Below are positions 17,117 through 21,325 of a stretch of DNA of 21,325 nucleotides, in pieces. The notes below the pieces were generated by a model. It was not told the origin of the DNA. It made no database searches and saw nothing but the letters and a program-made list of their open reading frames with translations. Each line of letters begins with the position of its first letter. The stretch's first letter is position 1. The DNA comes from Prevotella sp. (GTDB lineage: Bacteria; Bacteroidota; Bacteroidia; Bacteroidales; Bacteroidaceae). The stretch spans positions 1 through 21,325 of the forward strand of contig JAEEZP010000063.1 of NCBI GenBank assembly GCA_016291915.1. The letters are read 5' to 3'. The translations under genes were made by a program, and so were the position numbers.

Positions 17117-18337
17117 TTAAGGATTAATATTATGTTTATCAATAATAATCGTGTTGTTTTTTATCTCTATACGAAGTCCCGTAACCTGGTGGATGGCATG
17201 TATGGCCGGTTCTATGGAAGAATACTTGTTAAGGTTTCCGGTAAATGTTATATGCCTTGTTTCTTCAGAAACAAAATTGATATTCATACCATACCAATGT
17301 GACAGTATCTTCATCAAATGTTCCAAAGTGCAGTTGTCAAAACAGAAGACACCTCTGTTCCATGCCACATAGGGTTCCACATCCACATTCTTCTCAACGA
17401 CACAGAGACTGTTAGAGATCCTGCACTGTTCATGGGGTTTCATCATCTGTTCTTTTCCACCGGTGGGAGACACAGATATCGAGCCGTTGACAAGGACAAC
17501 GGTTGTCTCGTACTTCGAACTTTCTGTTTCCAGGGCACTGCTACGGGTATTCACATTAAACTCCGTGCCATGGACCCTGATCTCTCCATCCGGGACATGA
17601 ACAACAAAAGGACGGCTCCTGTCTTTGGCAACCATGAAATAAGCCTCACCATCGAGGATGACGTTACGGTCACCTCTTCCGAACTTCTCCGGATAAACCA
17701 GTCGTGTATTATAATTAAGGTGTACGAGCGTCCCGTCATCCAGCGTGAGCCAGAACTCTTTATCATGCTTGGTGATGATACGTCGGGCCGCGAGCAGTTG
17801 GTTCTTTGTCAGTGACTCTTGTAAAGAAGGAACGGGATAATGATCATCCGTAACGCTGTTCTTACTACTTAAGGCATTATCTTTATCACCATTCCCATCC
17901 ATATCCGACCATGCCTTCTCGTCGGCTTTCAACCGTTCATCCAGCGCTTCCTGTTTTCCCGATTGACGACTCTGCTCCATGGCCAGCTGTACCTCCTGAC
18001 TGATTTCCGGTGGGGTCACACGGGTATATTCACGGTGATACCAGTAAGCACCGCCGACAATCAACAAGGCAATGACCGCGGCAGCCATGCGATAGAAACG
18101 GGGAGTGAAGATCTTCGTCTCAGCATAAGTCTGAGCCATCCGCTTTTGCATCTCACTAAGTGCCTGATCGACATCCGCTTCGGCATAGTATTCATACCGT
18201 TCTGTCAGATCGTCGGCATCCACGATTTCCTGAATATCTTCTCTATTGGCACGCTTCTCCAGCTCAGCACGTTCTTCCTCAGAAGCCTTGCCAAGCAAAA
18301 GGCGTGTAAGCAATCGGTTAATATTATGTTTCTCCAT
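17117..18337 (-). CDS. FecR-family anti-sigma factor (operon II)
   Basis: This 406-residue single-pass protein has a cytoplasmic anti-sigma region (1-80; NINRLLTRLLLGKASEEERAE), a transmembrane helix (about 83-100) and a long periplasmic linker (about 101-185). The FecR domain follows (about 187-287; TLDDGTLVHLNYNTRLVYPE, DGEAYFMVAKD, VHGTEFNVNTR), then a DUF4974-like C-terminal domain (about 328-403; CTLEHLMKILSHWYG, FTGNLNKYSS). By family it holds the sigma factor encoded 63 bp upstream until signalled by the STN domain of the next gene's product. Three oddities stand out. The linker holds an acidic run, DMDGNGDKD (145-153), that recalls a calcium-binding loop. The C-terminal half has cysteines C305, C312, C332 and C336, not matched in operon I. 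The middle is close to identical with that of the operon I FecR. Confidence 0.95.
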   Translation of the reverse strand: MEKHNINRLLTRLLLGKASEEERAELEKRANREDIQEIVDADDLTERYEYYAEADVDQALSEMQKRMAQTYAETKIFTPRFYRMAAAVIALLIVGGAYWYHREYTRVTPPEISQEVQLAMEQSRQSGKQEALDERLKADEKAWSDMDGNGDKDNALSSKNSVTDDHYPVPSLQESLTKNQLLAARRIITKHDKEFWLTLDDGTLVHLNYNTRLVYPEKFGRGDRNVILDGEAYFMVAKDRSRPFVVHVPDGEIRVHGTEFNVNTRSSALETESSKYETTVVLVNGSISVSPTGGKEQMMKPHEQCRISNSLCVVEKNVDVEPYVAWNRGVFCFDNCTLEHLMKILSHWYGMNINFVSEETRHITFTGNLNKYSSIEPAIHAIHQVTGLRIEIKNNTIIIDKHNINP

Positions 18338-18400
18338 TTTTCCGTTTTTTATTTCTTAAACAAAAGAAAACAAAAAACGGGTGACTGTGTTGGAGAAAAA

Positions 18401-18967
18401 CTAAGAACTCATCAGCAACAACAGTAAGAGGAAAGCATCGGGTGACAAACGGTTACGGAGTTTATCCATGCCACTCTGCCTTTGAGTCTTAACCGTGTTT
18501 ATACTGATGTTCATAGCTTCGGCTATCTCGCTGTTTTTCTTTCCTTTCATGAGTAACAAGAATATCTCACGTTGTTTCGGGGGTAAGGCATCAATAGCTT
18601 CAAACATAAGACGGTAAACCTCTTCTTTGTGGAGCGTCAGATCACCATTCTCATCCATCTGCATTTCCTTCAACCGCTTCCCAAAAAGCTTTTTCCTGTC
18701 ATTTTCTAAACGAAGACACTTGATGTAATTGATACTCTCATTACGTGTAGCATTATAAAGGTACGTACGTAAGGCTGTCTCTGACTCAAAGATTCCCTGC
18801 CGTTTCCAAGTATTGAAGAAAACTTCCTGAACAATGTCTTTCGCAGGCTCTTCATCACCCGTCATCTGACGAGCATAACTGTACAACGCCTTATAATAAG
18901 CCTTATAAAGCATCGCAACAGATTGGTTATCCCACCTTTTGACGACAGACAAATCTATTCCCTCCAT
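18401..18967 (-). CDS. ECF sigma factor, FecI-like (operon II)
   Basis: The 188-residue protein has sigma region 2 (about 18-85; LYKAYYKALYSYAR, AKDIVQEVFFNTWK, LYNATRNESINYIK) and region 4 (about 128-170; LPPKQREIFLLLMKGKKNSEIA and NISINTVKTQRQSGMDKLR), with no region 3. It should recognise promoters of its own locus once freed from the FecR protein encoded next. It aligns end to end with the operon I sigma factor but shares perhaps a third of residues, much less than the FecR cores do. The ATG at 18967 follows a good -7 promoter box by 22 bases. The C-terminus is a hydrophobic tail (AFLLLLLLMSS) parallel to that of its paralogue. Confidence 0.95.
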   Translation of the reverse strand: MEGIDLSVVKRWDNQSVAMLYKAYYKALYSYARQMTGDEEPAKDIVQEVFFNTWKRQGIFESETALRTYLYNATRNESINYIKCLRLENDRKKLFGKRLKEMQMDENGDLTLHKEEVYRLMFEAIDALPPKQREIFLLLMKGKKNSEIAEAMNISINTVKTQRQSGMDKLRNRLSPDAFLLLLLLMSS

Positions 18968-18989
18968 TCCTCAGATAAGAAATTCTGTG

Positions 18990-18997
18990 CAAATATA
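18990..18997 (-). promoter_or_regulatory. Promoter -7 box of operon II sigma gene
   Basis: On the minus strand TATATTTG fits the Bacteroidetes -7 consensus TAnnTTTG exactly and is followed by GCAC. The -33 region has no clear TTTG at the normal distance, so the promoter may need an activator or be weak. Position 18990 is 22 bases before the start codon. Confidence 0.6.
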
Positions 18998-19035
18998 GCG
19001 ATATTATTTCAAAAACACACATTTTATAGCAAAAA

Positions 19036-19052
19036 ACGATAACACTTATCGT
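19036..19052. promoter_or_regulatory. 17-bp inverted repeat in divergent intergenic region, possible operator
   Basis: ACGATAA-CAC-TTATCGT is a perfect 7+3+7 inverted repeat between the divergent sigma factor and SDR genes. It is about 40 bases upstream of the sigma gene's -7 box and about 67 bases upstream of the SDR -33 site. It has no T-tract and lies outside any transcript end, so a protein-binding site is likelier than a terminator. No regulator is identifiable from it. Confidence 0.4.
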
Positions 19053-19118
19053 GAGAGAAAAGGAATCCTTTCCGAATGAAAGTTTTTATCCATCCATATA
19101 ATTATTCTTGGAAAATTG

Positions 19119-19148
19119 TTTGATATTGTAAAGTTTTATATAAATTTG
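19119..19148 (+). promoter_or_regulatory. Promoter of the SDR gene
   Basis: TTTG at 19119-19122 and TAAATTTG at 19141-19148 are separated by 18 bases, a full match to the Bacteroidetes primary sigma factor promoter (TTTG and TAnnTTTG). The leader to the ATG at 19198 would be about 40 bases and A/T-rich, with no Shine-Dalgarno, as is usual in this phylum. Confidence 0.75.
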
Positions 19149-19197
19149 CATCCTATTTTAAGATTGAAATTATTGTACAACTAATTATCATATACAA

Positions 19198-19905
19198 ATG
19201 GAAAAGACAGTATTAGTGACAGGAGCCAACAAAGGAATAGGATTTGGTATTGCCAAACATCTCGGACTCTCCGGATGGAGTGTTATCATTGGAGCACGTC
19301 ATCAGGAACGTGCAGAGAAAGCTATTGAAGAACTGAAAGCCTTAGGCGTAGATGTCAAGGGATGGGTGAATATCGAACTGGCAGATAGCGACACAATAGG
19401 AAAAGCAGCTAATGAGATAAGTATGAAATATCCTGACCTTTTCCTTTTGGTGAATAACGCTGGAATCCCTGGTGATATGAGCGTAGATGGTGAGCATACC
19501 AAGCTTGAAGACATACGGAAGACTATTGACATTAATTTCATGGGTACCTTTTTGCTCACTCAATCCTTAATGCCTCTGCTGGAGAAAAACGGCGGAAGGA
19601 TCGTCAACATTACGGTTCCTTCTGAAATCAGTCCTTACTGGCATCCCTTGGCATACGTCACGAGTAAAGCCGCACAGAATGCCATGATGGGTGTGATGGC
19701 GATGGAGTTTCAACAGCAAGGACGTTCGCTGGAGATATTCTCCGTTCATCCGGGACCTACCACCACCGATCTGAACGGTAATATGCGGCTGCCCGGCTTC
19801 CACAATATAGATACCGTGGGAGAGATGTTTGCTGCACTCATCAACGACGGCAAGTGTCATCAGGGCGAGTTCCTGGAGCTATACCCTATCGTGAAGGAAG
19901 ACTGA
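19198..19905 (+). CDS. SDR-family NAD(P)-dependent oxidoreductase
   Basis: This 235-residue cytoplasmic protein is a classical-type short-chain dehydrogenase/reductase. The cofactor motif TGANKGIG is at 8-15, NNAG at 86-89, the active-site Asn region at N113, and YxxxK at Y153-K157. A HPGPTTTDL stretch (184-192) marks the usual PG motif after the catalytic helix. The A34-R35 context (IGARHQER) after the second strand is compatible with NADP preference. The expected catalytic Ser, 13 residues before the Tyr, is Val140; S142 and S145 lie nearby. The overall type resembles bacterial homologues of carbonyl reductases, but the substrate is unknown. It has its own promoter, is divergent from operon II and converges on the hydrolase gene, so it is probably a single-gene unit. 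Confidence 0.93.
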   Translation: MEKTVLVTGANKGIGFGIAKHLGLSGWSVIIGARHQERAEKAIEELKALGVDVKGWVNIELADSDTIGKAANEISMKYPDLFLLVNNAGIPGDMSVDGEHTKLEDIRKTIDINFMGTFLLTQSLMPLLEKNGGRIVNITVPSEISPYWHPLAYVTSKAAQNAMMGVMAMEFQQQGRSLEIFSVHPGPTTTDLNGNMRLPGFHNIDTVGEMFAALINDGKCHQGEFLELYPIVKED

Positions 19906-19967
19906 TAATGGAATAAAGCACTGAGGACTCAGAGAAGACAGAGATTACAGAGGGTATAACGGAAAGG

Positions 19968-19980
19968 GTTGCTTCGCAAC
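19968..19980. other. Small GTTGC-TTC-GCAAC hairpin
   Basis: This 5-bp stem with a TTC loop lies 63 bases past the SDR stop. No T-tract follows it. It may be part of the transcript end or a fragment of an intergenic repeat; only one copy was seen here. The rest of 19906-20030 is purine-rich with no gene seen. Confidence 0.3.
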
Positions 19981-20032
19981 ATGATGGGAGTTATAAGGAA
20001 GTTAAAGGGACAAATGTTCTGCTTGTGATTAC

Positions 20033-20070
20033 AAATATATAGAGGTAGGGATCCCTACCTCTATATGTTT
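20033..20070. terminator. Bidirectional terminator: 30-bp perfect palindrome between convergent genes
   Basis: The core at 20037-20066 is a perfect palindrome with half-site ATATAGAGGTAGGGA and centre GGGATCCC. One G/T wobble and three A/T pairs extend it to 20033-20070. It lies between the stops of the SDR gene (plus) and the hydrolase gene (minus). The A/T-rich ends give a short U-rich tail on either strand, so it can serve both genes. Confidence 0.8.
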
Positions 20071-20091
20071 ACAGGCTATCTATTCGTCAAC

Positions 20092-21222
20092 TTATTTACT
20101 CGTATACTTCTTGAAGAAGTCAGCGAGCTTATCCCACGGAATGAGGTTCTTGGAAACACCCTTTCCTTCCGGTTCTGTAAAGCCACCGTCATAAAGGTCG
20201 GTATGGGAAGCACCGGGTATGATGAGCAGTTGTTTGTTCTCCGGATGCGCATTCGGTTTGATGCCGGCAGCCGAATTACCGTTCACCATGTATTTATAGG
20301 CATCTTCACCGAAATAACGGGAGTGAGCCTTCTCACCATGCATCACCATCACGGCAGAGCGGATCTCGTTGGTATATCGGAGGAAACGGGCATTGGCAAA
20401 AGCCTGGGTGCCGATGACACGCCAACCGTCGTTGGAGTTACCACTACGTGCATGATAACCACGCTTGGTGATATAATAATCGTAATAGTCCTTCACAAAC
20501 CACGGAGCATCCTCAGGTAAGGGATTCACCACGCCGCCAGCCATGGCAGCAGGATCTTTCAGTCGCTGTTCACTCATTGCCTTACGGGCGTTGTAACGGG
20601 CCTCCTCATGATCATCGGCATCGAAATAGCCGTTGCCACTGACACGTGTCATATCGTACATCGTAGAAGCCACCGTGGCTTTGATACGGGTATCGGCAGC
20701 AGCAGCATTCAGGGCGATACCACCCCATCCGCAGATACCGATGATGCCGATACGCTCAGGGTCCACATGAGGTTGCTGTGAAAGGAAATCCACGGCAGCC
20801 ATAAAATCCTCTGTATTGATATCGGGTGATGCCGTACGACGCGGTTCTCCACTGCTCTCACCGGTAAACGACGGGTCAAAGGCGATGGTGACGAAGCCAC
20901 GCTCTGCCATGCGCATGGCATATAACCCGCTTGACTGTTCCTTCGTTGCACCGAAAGGTCCGCTAACAGCTATCGCAGCCAGCTTGGCATGCTCATCAGC
21001 AACGTTCTTCGGGGTATACATATCAGCGGCCAGCGTCAGTCCATATTGTGTCGTAAACGTCACCTTTCGGTGGTTCACCTTGTCACTCTTCGGGAAAACC
21101 TTATCCCATTCCTGTGTCATCTCTAACTGTTTCATTGTATTATCGTTTTGATTATCTTTCTTCTGCGTACAACCGGCAAGGATACCACCTGCCAATGCCA
21201 AGACAAAAATAAGTTTCTTCAT
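20092..21222 (-). CDS. Secreted alpha/beta-hydrolase lipoprotein with Cys nucleophile motif
   Basis: The 376-residue product begins MKKLIFVLALAGGILAGC, a lipoprotein signal with Cys18. After a polar spacer, residues 50-376 form an alpha/beta-hydrolase of the YcjY / dienelactone-hydrolase-like group. The nucleophile elbow is GICGWGG (162-168), with C164 in place of the usual Ser. H340 in GASHTDLYD is the likely catalytic His. An acid residue should lie near HGEKAHSR (E297). The oxyanion region is probably around SGPFGATKEQ (87-96). Members of this group cleave esters or lactones, but the substrate here cannot be told. It starts 5 bp after the stop of an upstream gene cut by the window edge, so it is probably co-transcribed with it. 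Its stop is 21 bases from the terminator palindrome. Confidence 0.9.
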   Translation of the reverse strand: MKKLIFVLALAGGILAGCTQKKDNQNDNTMKQLEMTQEWDKVFPKSDKVNHRKVTFTTQYGLTLAADMYTPKNVADEHAKLAAIAVSGPFGATKEQSSGLYAMRMAERGFVTIAFDPSFTGESSGEPRRTASPDINTEDFMAAVDFLSQQPHVDPERIGIIGICGWGGIALNAAAADTRIKATVASTMYDMTRVSGNGYFDADDHEEARYNARKAMSEQRLKDPAAMAGGVVNPLPEDAPWFVKDYYDYYITKRGYHARSGNSNDGWRVIGTQAFANARFLRYTNEIRSAVMVMHGEKAHSRYFGEDAYKYMVNGNSAAGIKPNAHPENKQLLIIPGASHTDLYDGGFTEPEGKGVSKNLIPWDKLADFFKKYTSK

Positions 21223-21227
21223 ATCGT

Positions 21228-21325
21228 TTACTTTAAATATTTCTTTCCGTTCTTGATATAGATGCCTTTACGGGGATTCTTCGTATGGAGACCGTTCAGC
21301 GAGATATAGTCGTCGGTATCATGTA
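21228..21325 (-). CDS. C-terminal fragment of an unknown, probably secreted protein (cut by window edge)
   Basis: Only the last 31 codons are visible. They end GIYIKNGKKYLK and stop with TAA. Before that comes DYISLNGLHTKNPRKG. The pattern of an LNG turn, a KGIYI strand and a final basic stretch is the common C-terminal tail of many secreted Prevotella and Bacteroides proteins (NGxxxxxPxKGIYIxNGKK), which sit after beta-sandwich modules and may act as sorting or attachment tails. The function of the main part is unknown. The stop lies 5 bp upstream of the hydrolase start, which suggests one operon. Confidence 0.7.
   Translation of the reverse strand, partial: HDTDDYISLNGLHTKNPRKGIYIKNGKKYLK

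Noticed and set aside
595..18967. Reading the two SusCD loci as classical polysaccharide utilisation loci
   Set aside because: No glycoside hydrolase, lyase, esterase or hybrid two-component regulator is inside either operon; the sigma/FecR control and TlpA genes fit a broader class of SusCD import systems.
19921..19970. Purine-rich tract after the SDR gene as a small RNA or repeat
   Set aside because: No promoter, stable fold or second copy was seen in the window.
1..21325. CRISPR arrays, tRNA or rRNA genes, insertion sequences, phage genes
   Set aside because: No regularly spaced repeats, no cloverleaf-like sequences, no transposase or integrase motifs were found in the coding frames or the short intergenic gaps.

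Overview
The window reads as chromosome of a Bacteroidales bacterium, most probably Prevotella or a close relative. The basis is SusC/SusD outer-membrane pairs, FecR-type anti-sigma factors with FecI-like ECF sigma factors, lipoproteins with typical lipoboxes, and promoters of the Bacteroidetes type (TTTG plus TAnnTTTG). No rRNA, tRNA, CRISPR array, transposase or phage gene was seen, and genes are tightly packed.

Layout. At the left edge (1-536, minus) is the N-terminal part of a secreted protein with what look like starch-binding (CBM26-like) modules. Operon I (595 to about 10740, all minus) runs: ECF sigma factor, FecR anti-sigma, SusC with an N-terminal STN signalling domain, SusD, a DUF4843-type lipoprotein, a PKD-like lipoprotein and a TlpA-like periplasmic thioredoxin. 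A hairpin terminator and a new promoter separate it from operon II (10946 to about 19000, all minus). Operon II has the same order but no accessory lipoproteins: ECF sigma, FecR, STN-SusC, SusD, TlpA-like thioredoxin. Divergent from operon II is an SDR oxidoreductase (19198-19905, plus). It converges, across a 30-bp perfect palindrome, on a secreted alpha/beta-hydrolase lipoprotein (20092-21222, minus). The last bases hold the C-terminus of a further gene just upstream of the hydrolase.

How the genes probably work together. In each operon the SusC/SusD pair should bind and import a ligand. The STN domain should report occupancy to the periplasmic C-terminus of FecR, which would release the ECF sigma factor to drive the locus. 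Neither operon encodes a glycoside hydrolase, a polysaccharide lyase or a recognisable peptidase, so the substrate is unknown and need not be a glycan. Each operon ends with a thioredoxin-fold protein, which points to a periplasmic redox step linked to import or signalling.

The most interesting signals are four. The two signalling operons are side-by-side paralogues whose FecR proteins are nearly identical in the middle but divergent at both ends. System II carries extra cysteines in both partners of the periplasmic signalling contact (FecR C-terminal half and SusC STN domain), beside a co-encoded thioredoxin. Both sigma factors have hydrophobic C-terminal tails. The SDR has Val where the catalytic Ser is expected.
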